A stretch of DNA of 64,000 nucleotides from positions 310,001 through 374,000 of the forward strand of contig SADC01000020.1 in the NCBI GenBank assembly GCA_004194705.1, read 5' to 3'. The stretch is from Ditylenchus dipsaci (Eukaryota > Nematoda > Chromadorea > Rhabditida > Anguinidae). The notes under the pieces are model-generated. The model saw only the letters and a list, made by a program, of their open reading frames with translations. It did not search any database and was not told where the DNA came from. The stretch's first letter is position 1. Every line of letters begins with the position of its first letter. Positions 54,109 to 62,990 of the stretch are shown here, piece after piece. Both the position numbers and the translations under genes were made by a program.

Positions 54109-55188
54109 ATGATGCGCTACGCCGTGTTGCTCGCCATGGTGGCAGTCTATGTGAATGCCAATGCACTGCCCGCCTTCAACTTCAACCAGATTCCGGAGCA
54201 GTTCAAGGGTCAGTTTTCGTTTTGTTTTTTTAAATACATTTGATAATCAGTCTTTTTATTGCTATATTTCAGACATCGTGCCTGAGGAGGTCAAGACTTT
54301 CTACGACGAGTTGACCGAGGAGGACAAGACCGTGCTCAAGGACTTGGCTGGCCAACATGCCACTTTCGAGAACGAGGAACAGGCTTTGGAGGCACTCAAG
54401 GAGAAGAGCCCTAAGCTCTGTAAGTTTTTTTCACTCTAGACCTCTAATATTTTTATAAATGTGGGTTCTCTTAAAAATTAATAAAAAAAACTTTGGTGAT
54501 TTTTGTTGCCTTTTTGATTTCAAAGAACTATATTTAAGACTAGAACAAACCTTTTATTTGGTCGCTTAGTACGGCTTCATGGCTGATTAAAAAACTTTTC
54601 GGCCACCTTCGGCAAGATTCGTAACATGAACGGGCTGGGTCGATTTCTATAAATTTATTCATATTTGTTTCAGTTTTTTATTTTTTTTAATCAATGAATT
54701 TCTTCAGACGAGAAAGCCAAGGCTCTGCACACTCTGGTCAAGGATAAGATCAACTCTCTCACCAATGCTGACGCCAAGACCTTTGTCAACGGCGTAGGTT
54801 TTTTGATCGATATATCTGAGGCATTCATGAAAATATTTTTTTCAATTTGCAGATCATCGAGAAGCTGCGCGCCATGAAGCCAAAGGGAGACGAGAAGCCC
54901 AACTTGAACAAGCTCCGCGAAGAGGCCAACGCCATCATCGAACAGTACAAGGCTCTGTCTGAGGAGGCTAAGGAGAACCTGAAGGTAGCTTTTTAGCAAA
55001 AAAAATATTTTTAAGACCTTACATGTGAGAGTTTCAGGCTACCTTCCAAAAATCACCGGAGTGATCCAGAGTAAGTTTTAAATTTTTATAAAATATCTAT
55101 TTTCTATCTCTAAATACTTTTTTTTTCAGACGAGAAGTTCCAGAAGTTGGCCAAGGGCTTGCTCAAGACCGATGCTCCTGCTGCCTAG
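54109..55188 (+). CDS. Fatty-acid and retinol-binding protein (FAR), six exons, one-base frame break
   Basis: The exons are 54109-54208, 54273-54419, 54708-54793, 54853-54984, 55038-55070 and 55130-55188 (TAG). The first 19 residues form a signal peptide (MMRYAVLLAMVAVYVNANA). The rest is lysine- and glutamate-rich helix, including KDIVPEEVKTFYDELTEEDK and LREEANAIIEQYKALSEEAK, the Gp-FAR-1 family pattern. Secreted FAR proteins carry fatty acids and retinol. In exon 5 the bases CTTCCAAAAATC give a TGA at 55062-55064. One more base in that run restores the expected family ending VIQNEKFQKLAKGLL and fits the exon 6 phase, for 185 aa. The intact last exon favours a sequencing or assembly error over a truncated protein. 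Codon use is strongly C-biased at third positions, unlike other genes here, suggesting high expression. AATAAA at 55310. Confidence 0.9.
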
Positions 55189-55309
55189 ACAAAACGCTCA
55201 CAAGGAAACGGAAATCTCTTTCTTTTTAAACAAAATCTCTCAGTCTCTGTTTTATTGGTTAACTTGGCTAGAACTGTGTAATTAATTGAGTATTTAATTT
55301 GTTTCTGCT

Positions 55310-55315
55310 AATAAA
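55310..55315 (+). terminator. Poly(A) signal of the first FAR gene
   Basis: AATAAA, about 120 bp after the stop codon. Confidence 0.6.
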
Positions 55316-55746
55316 ACATTGCATTCTACGATTGTTGAATCACTCGCAATTAATTAAGGACATTATGGAAGCTTTGATAGACATATAGTGGCTAGATGGC
55401 TAGATCAATGAACACATTTTTTCAATTGACGGAAAACACTTGTTGTAGCTCTCAAAAAGAGTCAGTTAATTGGAATAGATTAATTAAGCTGACTAGGAGT
55501 TCAAAGTCTGCCATATTATCCATTGTTTTGGGTTGTCCAAAGTAAAAGAGTACTTTTTGTCGAAAACACTGCTATGATTCAGCAGCAGCTCGTGATTTGG
55601 AATTTTCGAGCTATTGGATTGCGTAATGTTATTATTGTTTATGTTATGCTTTTTGTTATGCTTCGATTTTGGAAATTTGTGCTTGAAAAGTGATAAATTT
55701 GTTTATTTCACTAGCTCAGCTTTCAGAATAAGACTGATTTGTAAAA

Positions 55747-55902
55747 CAGTCCAACCTCTATGTTGCATCCGCTTTTTTTTATCGGTTTGGTTGGCAGGAA
55801 AGAAGTCACCTATAATAAACCCTTTATATTGCATCCATCTCTATGTTGCATAAGGTCAGGGCCAGTCCCTTGTTAGCTGCAACATAGAGGTTCGACTGTA
55901 GT
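55747..55902. mobile_element. CAGTC-family element, short
   Basis: CAGTCCAACCTCTATGTTGC at the left is mirrored by GCAACATAGAGGTTCGACTG, with GTTGCATCC words reiterated inside. It lies between the two FAR genes. Confidence 0.6.
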
Positions 55903-56139
55903 TTGGTATCTTTTAAATGCCATAAATTCTTCCCACGTTCATAAAAGGTGTTTTGTAATAATAGCATCTTTAAAGATTGTAGGAAGATACCGTTACATAA
56001 GGATTAATCATTCCTTAGCTATGGTAAAATGCAAAAAAAATAGTCTGCCAAATTTAACTTATTTTATAACGTAGATTCACTTTATTAACTTTGATAATAC
56101 CTTTATATCTTTTTAAGTAGAGAAACCACGTCGGCTAAA

Positions 56140-57011
56140 GTCCATTATACCGATGCTCCGGAAATCGGGGTTTACCCATTCTTAAGGCAGTTTTAGCCCC
56201 TGAAAACGATAGAAAACGTGTTTTTAGGGCGCGGTCGACACTTTTTAGAAAAAAATTTAAAAATTTTTTTTACCAAAAATTGATTTTTTTTGCCTTGGTC
56301 CCCCTGTGATGCCTTACTTTTTTGTTTAATTGATTTTTGGATTTAGGCTTAGGCTTAGGCTTAGGCTGAGGATATAAAAAGCTGTGTGAGCCCTATCCCG
56401 GACATGTCAACTCCCGGGCTTTCTTTTTCAAGCAGCGTATAGCCGTTAGGCTTAGGCTTAGGCTTAGGCTTAGGATATAAAAAAGCTGTGTGAGCCCTAT
56501 CCCGGACATGTCAACTCCCGGGCTTTCTTTTTCAAGCAGCGTATAGCCGTTAGGCTTAGGCTTAGGATATAAAAAAGCTGTGTGAGCCCTATCCCGGACA
56601 TGTCAACTCCCGGGCTTTCTTTTTCAAGCAGCGTATAGCCGTTAGGCTTAGGCTTAGGCTTAGGATATATCCAAGCCGCAAGTGTCGGCCGCAAGTGTCG
56701 CGCCGCAATTGTCCACGCCGCAAATGTCAGGGAGCCCCACAAAGAAACTGACATAGGATTTGTGCTCAGCGTGTGAAATTGGGTCTAGGAGACACCTAAC
56801 AATGATTTTTGGACGAAAAAATTTTTTCCGATTTTTTGCATCACAGGGGGACCAAGGCAAAAAAAATCAATTTTTGGTAAAAAAAAATTTTTAAATTTTT
56901 TTCTAAAAAGTGTCGACCGCGCCCTAAAAACACGTTTTCTATCGTTTTCAGGGGCTAAAACTGCCTTAAGAATGGTTAAACCCCGATTTCCGGAGCATCG
57001 GTATAATGGAC
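56140..57011. mobile_element. Fold-back element with a telomere-repeat core
   Basis: The arms 56140-56312 and 56838-57011 are near-perfect inverted repeats (GTCCATTATACCGATGCTCC mirrored; GGCGCGGTCGAC mirrored; GCCTTGGTCCCCCTGTGATGC mirrored). Between them are four TTAGGC blocks alternating with three copies of a 74-75 bp unit, then four GCCGCAAGTGTC-like units (56672-56728) and an AGGATTTGTGCTCAGCGTG module. No protein is encoded. Confidence 0.75.
56343..56664. repeat. Interstitial (TTAGGC)n blocks alternating with a 75 bp unit
   Basis: TTAGGC blocks at 56343-56366 (4 units), 56446-56474 (4 plus TTAGG), 56550-56566 (2 plus TTAGG) and 56642-56664 (3 plus TTAGG). Three nearly identical units lie between them at 56372-56445, 56475-56549 and 56567-56641, each running from ATATAAAAA to GTATAGCCG and containing ACATGTCAACTCCCGGGC. 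TTAGGC is the canonical nematode telomere repeat. Confidence 0.85.
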
Positions 57012-57433
57012 TCCGGCCCATTTCTCAAAAAATAAACCTTTTTTTAGCTAATTTTGATGGACATTTCTCTAACAATTTCAGTATGTTATGAAAAATAAAG
57101 AACAGTTGTCCGCTAATTTTTCATGCTTTACAATATGGTGCAAACAGATTTTCTAAGACATTAAATAATTTCCAAGAGCGGGCCATCGAGAAAATGTTGT
57201 CACTTTTTTCGGCCGAAAATAGGAGTTTTTCAGAAAAGCTGCTAGCAGTTTTTCTGAAAAACTGCTTCATATCTCTTTGATTTCTTGGACAATCTCAAAT
57301 CCAAAATTGTTATAAGATTCTTCTTGGTTTTCTCCGTAAAATGACATATAATAAGTTGTATGGCATAATTGGTTTGGCAGACAACGATTAAAAATAAAAA
57401 TGTTGTCACATCGCAGCTCCTGTCACTGTCCCT

Positions 57434-57780
57434 TTAAAGGAGCATCGCCATTAATGACAATGGCAATTTCGAGTTTTTGAATTCGCGGGGAGAGATCTTT
57501 TATTGCGAAAATACATTTCGAATTATTTTTTGTTTGCGATTAAAATTTGTTAAAAAATTAAGAACCATTTACTAGTGGATCCCAACATTGCATGACAACT
57601 CCTATTGAGCCATGACCTATTATTAGTAACTGTTGATTCGCCTCATCTAATACACAAAATTTAAATTTTAGATGCAGATAAAAAATAATTCGCAAAAACA
57701 TTTTCCGCATTTTTATGTGTCTCCCGTCAATTCATAAACTCGAAATTGCCATTGTCATCAACGGCGATGGTCCTTTAACG
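57434..57780. mobile_element. TTAAAGG-family fold-back element
   Basis: AAAGGAGCATCGCCATTAAT at the left pairs with CAACGGCGATGGTCCTTT at the right. The inner arms include ATGACAATGGCAATTTCGAG mirrored. The same TGACAATGG words occur in 31857-32738. Confidence 0.6.
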
Positions 57781-57839
57781 GCCTCCTCTGTGGGCTTGAT
57801 TTGGCTGGATGCTCAAAAAATGTAAATAACTATGAACTC

Positions 57840-57902
57840 GATTTAAACCCACCCTCGATTTAACGACCCCTAAGGCCGGTCCCAAGGGCTGGGTTGACTG
57901 TA
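57840..57902. mobile_element. CAGTC-family end fragment
   Basis: CTCGATTTAACGACC words close with GGGTTGACTGTA. A single end sits 62 bp before the second FAR gene. Confidence 0.4.
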
Positions 57903-57964
57903 GTATATTTGCTTGTTTATGAGTTGTTTATTAAATGGTCAGAAAATTTAGAGCTCTAACAATA

Positions 57965-59520
57965 ATGAAAAGCTATAATTTGTTTTGCACTACTAGTTTT
58001 TGGTGCTTGTTGGTCCTGGTTGTTCCTTCTGTCACTGCCCAGCTTTATGGCCATGGCGTGGACTTCAAGCAAGTAGAAGGTTGATTATTTATTTTATTTG
58101 GGAAATAAGAGCAAATACGGCATAGATAATTGCCTGTATGTGAATCGTAGCACCAAATTACTAAAATCAGTTTTCTAGAGATCGTGCCTGTTGAGGCTAA
58201 GCAGTTCTACGAGTCATTGACTGGAGAAGACAAGCAAGTCCTGCAAAAGGTGCTCAGCAAAAGCACCTCCTACACAAGGCATTCTATTTTGCATTTTATA
58301 TTTTTACATCCCCTCATATTTAGTGTGCGAGAAGTCTTGGCTGACCTCCGAAATGGTTCCACCACCCTCTATGACAAGACTGTAGGTATTGTGGGCCAGA
58401 TGCGTCAAACCATTGCTTCCCTAAGCCCATCAGCTCGTGCTTTTGTGGATGAGGTCTAACTTGAACTTTTTAAAAATCATTTTATAGAAACAGTCACTTC
58501 TTGAAATAAAAGACTCGCTGGGGAAAGTCGTAGAAAATCATAATTTCCGAGAGCGGACCATCAAAATAGGAGTTTTTCACAAAATATTTTTTATTGCAGA
58601 CTGCTCGGCAACTTAATGATGCACTCAGCAGCGGATTCAGCATTGCGCAGCTGAAATCAGAAGCCAATGAAATTGTCAACCGTTTCCGCTCTCTGGATGC
58701 CAAGGCTCAAAAAGAGCTCAAAGACGCTTTTCCGATGGTTACTACAGTGGTTTACAGTAAGCTTTCTGGTTTATTTAAATATTAGATCCATCTTTTAAAG
58801 CAACGTTCAATATCCGTCTTTTTGGTTTTCAACGGGATCCACACACTTCTTTAGAGCTCGTGTAATTTAGGCTGTAATAGAAAAAAGTACGTTAAAATAT
58901 CCGTAAAAATAAAATGGTTTCCATGGGATAGAAACGGCTTAATTTATTTTATTACCCACCAATTTTTAACGGATACGGCCAAAATCACCTATTAAAAAGT
59001 ACGATAATCACGCCGAATTGGTATTTTAGTTCGATAAATTTATAAATATTGTTTTTTACTCAAATTTTTTATTTTCATGCCAACATGTAGCTTGAATTTT
59101 CAGCTTTCTAACTCAACTTTAAAAGTTTTTCAAATTTTGTACAATTTTTCAAAGCTTTGCCTGGGGAGAGAAATTTTGGCCTTTTTAACTCTGTCATTTT
59201 TGTTTAAAAACTAGTTTTTAATATTAAAAAGCTTGAGGGATTTTCAAAATTGTTTATTTTAGGCATTGTTTACTCAGGCCTCGAAAAGAAACAAAAGCCT
59301 AAACACTCTTTTTACTTCCATTATTGAAATGAGAGCTGGATTTGGCGCTCTCCTCTTTTTCATTTCCAGCAAAAAACAGTTTCAAATTTCAGACAATGTC
59401 TTCCAAACTCTCGCCGTCGGACTATTGGGCATTGATGGTGGACCTCCGCAACCGCAAGTAACAGCAGCACCAGCAGAAGTGGAAGAGCCAGAGCATGTGC
59501 AGAAGAAAATCGTCGTTTGA
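57965..59520 (+). CDS. Diverged FAR-family protein, five exons
   Basis: The exons are 57965-58079, 58179-58278, 58324-58453, 58600-58756 and 59393-59520 (TGA), all in phase, for 209 aa. A signal peptide (about residues 1-25, ending PSVTA) precedes EEIVPVEAKQFYESLTGEDK, which aligns with DIVPEEVKTFYDELTEEDK of the upstream FAR gene. RSLDAKAQKELKDAFPMVTT aligns with its C-terminal half. Introns 1, 3 and 4 match positions and phases of the upstream gene. Intron 2 is unique, 45 bp, and GC-AG. The C-terminus has a Pro/Glu-rich tail (PPQPQVTAAPAEVEEPEH) absent upstream. A secreted lipid-binding role is inferred from the family; ligands may differ. ATG lies 13 bp after AAAATTTAG, a likely trans-splice acceptor. 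ATTAAA at 59539 may be the poly(A) signal. Confidence 0.85.
58279..58323 (+). other. GC-AG intron in the second FAR gene
   Basis: The 45 bp between ACACAAG and GTGTGCGAG starts GCATTC and ends ATATTTAG. It is in frame, so reading through would add RHSILHFIFLHPLIF, a hydrophobic insert with no counterpart in the upstream FAR gene. Removing it aligns the two proteins without a gap. Confidence 0.65.
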
Positions 59521-61195
59521 TAAGGACCAGTTTCAGCCATTAAAGTGTGTTAATTATCTTTATTCAGCCTATAATTATCATCAGTAAAGCAAAAAAAAAT
59601 TCTTGTTTGTTTCGTTAATTTAATTTTCAAGTCCAGTAAATGAATTTGCCTTCAATAGCAAAACATCCCTCACTCTTTTAAATAGCTAGCAAAACATGCA
59701 TATACGCATAATTCAGCCAGCTGGCTGTTTTTTACATCAACTACAGGGTGTGTCCTCAGCAATTTAGAGTTACATGTTTTTGACAGACCTGTGAATAGCC
59801 AGAACGTATAAGTGAATTTTAGCCAAAAATTTTGATTTTATTTTTTTTAAAGATTTTTTTCAAAAGATTTACAAAGAGATGCGAAATCTAAGAAGCTATG
59901 TCCGAAATTCTCTCATTTTTTTATAATTGGCCCATCATTTATGTTTTTAAAGTCAAAGGCTTCGACTCGGAACGGCACTAGTGGAGAATAGGTTCTCTTT
60001 TGCCTGTTTCACCGCTGTTTTTTTTAAATATGCTCTGGTCCCCTCTGTTAATTTTTTGAAGAACAAAATGGGAACCTATTCTCCACCAGCGCCGTCGAAT
60101 CATGCTTATTTGTAATTCAAGATACCGTCTGCCGGCTCGCAAATTGTCGAAGTTCAACTATAGCTATTGCGCCAAAATTAAATTGCGCCACGCAGATCGC
60201 GCCATTATAATACTGCTACTCTTATGTTTTTCTGTCATCTAAACTGAATTTCATAAAAAAATATCTCGAAAAAATGAACTTAGGGAACCAAGGCAAATGA
60301 CTGAGGAGTATACTATACTAAACTTTCTCCAATCTTCAGAAACTTTTTCCGCCAATACTAAAATAAAACCGAATTCGTTGGGATCAGATTTATAAATGCA
60401 TTTGCCTGGCTTGGATTACACTAAATAGTGGCGCGATTTGCAGTGCGCAGTTTGATTTTAGCGAAATCTGCCGAGGCACACTATAATTTTGGCGCAATTT
60501 TAAGTGGCGCGTTTTGCATTGGCGCAATTTAAACGTGGCGGAATTCGAAATGGTGCAATCTGGAAAGGCGATATCTTTCGCTTCCCTTGAAAGTAGCTTC
60601 CGAAAAAAAAATTACAAAAATCTGATCATTCAATTTGTTTTAATATAAAAGGCTCGACATAGTTGACACTCCCTGTAGTAAGTGTAAGCAAGAGAAATTA
60701 TAGTGACGTGATCCCTCGTAGTAAGGGGACATAAAGGCAAGTCCCTTCCACAAATGGACTGCCAATGAATCAGCTGTGTGCCACCGCCCACATGGGTGGG
60801 GGGAGAACGTCAACAGCAAGCTAGGCAGCAGCTTAATGCAATGGCTTAGGTTTCTTCTTGTTTTGGAGTGTGCGCTAGCCAGTCAAATGAGTGAGTCTCC
60901 TACCAGTTCCCCCTCTCGTCCCCAATTATCCAGCTGGTAGTTGTATTTCCTCTAGTTTTTTTTTCGGCAGAGAGCGGATTGAGTAGAACATGCAATTGAG
61001 CGGAAGTGGAATGCAAATGGATTAGCAGCGGATGTTTTGTTTTTGGTGTTCCAGCTGATCGCCCGTCTATGTAAAAGGTGTTAAATGTAGGTCGGATAAC
61101 TAAATAGATACCTGCTCCATTACAGTCGAACGCAGAGGCTGGACCTGAAATTTTTTTTCTACGACTTTTTTCAATTGGGGATCCTATGGTGAATA
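59521..61195. other. Intergenic DNA with repeat ends
   Basis: A single TACAGGGTGTGTCC end lies at 59742. A short fold-back, CTAGTGGAGAATAGGTTC mirrored by GAACCTATTCTCCACCAG, spans 59973-60100. Degenerate GGCGCAATTT words are scattered over 60170-60545. The 110-codon minus-strand frame at 60900-61232 overlaps the next palindrome and is not called. Confidence 0.4.
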
Positions 61196-61575
61196 AATTG
61201 GTAGGGTCACATTTCATTTCGCGATATTTCATTTATTTTTTGACTTCTTTTTAGACTTTTTAAAAAAGTCTTTACCATCTGATAGCTAAGATTTCAGGCT
61301 ACAAAATGGTATTTTTCAAGCCGGGGTTTGATAAAATGTTGGCCTACGGCTGGTTTTTGGTCAAAAAAACCTTTTTTTTTTAAATGCCATCATTAAACTA
61401 AGCTTTTTACCAAAAAGCCAGTCCGTAGGCCAACACTTTTTCAACCCTCGGCTCGAAAAATACCATTTGTAGCTTGAAATCTTAGCTATCAAATGGTGAA
61501 AACGTTTTTTAAAAAGTTTAAAAATGTCAGAGAAAATAAATGAAATGTCGCGAAATGAAATGTGACCCTACCTGA
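61196..61575. mobile_element. Palindromic element with TGAAATGTGACCC arms
   Basis: GTAGGGTCACATTTCATTTCG at the left is mirrored at the right. The inner arms pair GGCTACAAAATGGTATTTTTC with its inverse, and CTACGGCTGGTTTTTGG with its inverse. It carries the recurring GTAGC...GAAATCTTAGCT motif. Confidence 0.6.
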
Positions 61576-61673
61576 AAATTTGACATTTATGGTCTGTGTC
61601 TAATTTTATTTATGTATTCGTCTACCTTATCTTTTTTATTGTGATTTGCTAGTTTTTTTGCGTTTCAGATAGC

Positions 61674-61793
61674 TTTCACGAGAGACGAACTCGTGGAGAT
61701 TCGAAACCTGGATATGGAGATCTGAATGCGAAGCAGATTAAAGCAGACAACGGCGACCGGGTCTACAAAAATTTTTTTATAAGATCTGATTAA
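61674..61793 (+). other. Possible orphan exon
   Basis: After GCGTTTCAG, a strong 3' splice site, one frame reads RTRGDSKPGYGDLNAKQIKA to a TAA; another reads AFTRDELVEIRNLDMEI to a TGA. The local composition is less AT-rich than the flanks. No donor, no partner exon and no family can be named, so this is only a candidate. Confidence 0.25.
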
Positions 61794-61973
61794 GTAATCT
61801 GATAAACTGGAAAAACGGCACAATCTGAAAATTACTTAAAAATTGGTCCCGAAATTTCGGCAAAAGGGGATTTGAGCTCGTCAGGTATAGATTTTTGAAT
61901 TCGCGCTTTTTCTAACTTTATTTATATTTGAGTTTTTTTTTTCAATTTAAAAATGCAAAATAACTGCATTTAA

Positions 61974-62212
61974 AGGGCCTGACCTCTTCCTACTCGGTGG
62001 TCCCCCGCCAATTCAAAAATTTTTCCTTGATCATTGGACTTCTGTACGGATTTTTCCGCTAGGTTTCTAACAAAACTAAGCCTAAAATTTGATTTCAGGC
62101 CTAGTTTAGTTAGAAACGTGGCGGAAAAATCCGTACAGAAGTCCAATGATCGAGGAAAATTTTTGAATTGGCGGGGGACCCCCGAGTAGGAAGAGGTCAG
62201 GCCCTTTAAGAT
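61974..62212. mobile_element. TTAAAGGGCC fold-back element, copy 2
   Basis: Same 239 bp palindrome as 40618-40856, differing at only a few positions by eye. The close match of two copies 21 kb apart suggests recent transposition. Confidence 0.72.
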
Positions 62213-62255
62213 GCATTTTTTAATTTAGGCGAAGCCTCACGAGCAAAATGGGCAA

Positions 62256-62420
62256 GGCAAGAATTTCGCGGTGGATAATTCCACGGTGTATAATTTTGCA
62301 GAGGATAATTTCGAAGAGCATAATTCTGTGGAATTTCAACTTATGACATTCCTGCTAAGCAATAACCAAATTCTGACACCGGATTCGTGTTAAGCATGGT
62401 AAATTGCATAACTAGGTCAA
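62256..62420. repeat. AATTTCGCGGTGGAT tandem plus GACACCGGATTCGTG module
   Basis: Five imperfect units (TTTCGCGGTGGATAA, TTCCACGGTGTATAA and so on), then GACACCGGATTCGTGTTAAG. It is the same compound as 50037-50170. An inverse CTAATCCGGTGTCAG follows at 62540-62556. Confidence 0.5.
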
Positions 62421-62689
62421 ATTAGTCAAATTTCAAATACTGAATTTTTTCGAATGCTTTTTGTCTCAAAAAGAATTTGAAATCGTACATTAAGTTCAAA
62501 TTTGAAGAAGGTAAATCTGGAAAAGACTATGTAGCGTAAGCACTAATCCGGTGTCAGGATCTTGTTTTCGCCTAGCAGAAACGTCAAAAATTTAAATTGC
62601 CCGAAATTGTCTCCCGTGGAATTTTCGCCTTGCAGTAAAACAGGCCAACGCACATAAAGACCGAAACAAACGTGTGTCCAAAGACGTGA

Positions 62690-62990
62690 CCCCCAAATAA
62701 CCCCTCCCCACCAATTAACCCCCCTCAAATAACCCCCTAAATTCAAAAAAATTTTTGTCCTGGAAGGAAAAATGAAATTTTTTTAATGGAAACAGGTTGT
62801 TGTACCCGGCCTAGGGGTTGGCAGCTCCGCGGCCAAGAACAAAACGTCCCCAAAACATCCCCAAGAAATTGGGGAAAATATGTATGTTACAGCTCAAAAA
62901 TTTCATTTTCCCTTCCAGGACAAAATTATTTTGAATTTAAGGGGGTTATTTGAGAGGGGTTATTTGGTGGGGGGGGGGGGGTTATTTGGG
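62690..62990. mobile_element. Fold-back element with GGGGTTATTTG ends
   Basis: AAATAACCCCTCCCCACC at the left pairs with GGGGTTATTTGGTGGGG at the right. The inner arms pair TTTTGTCCTGGAAGG with CCTTCCAGGACAAAA. The centre (62800-62880) is unique. Confidence 0.6.

Noticed and set aside
60900..61232. 110-codon minus-strand frame
   Set aside because: Its first third lies in the arm of the palindrome 61196-61575, and the rest shows no motif.
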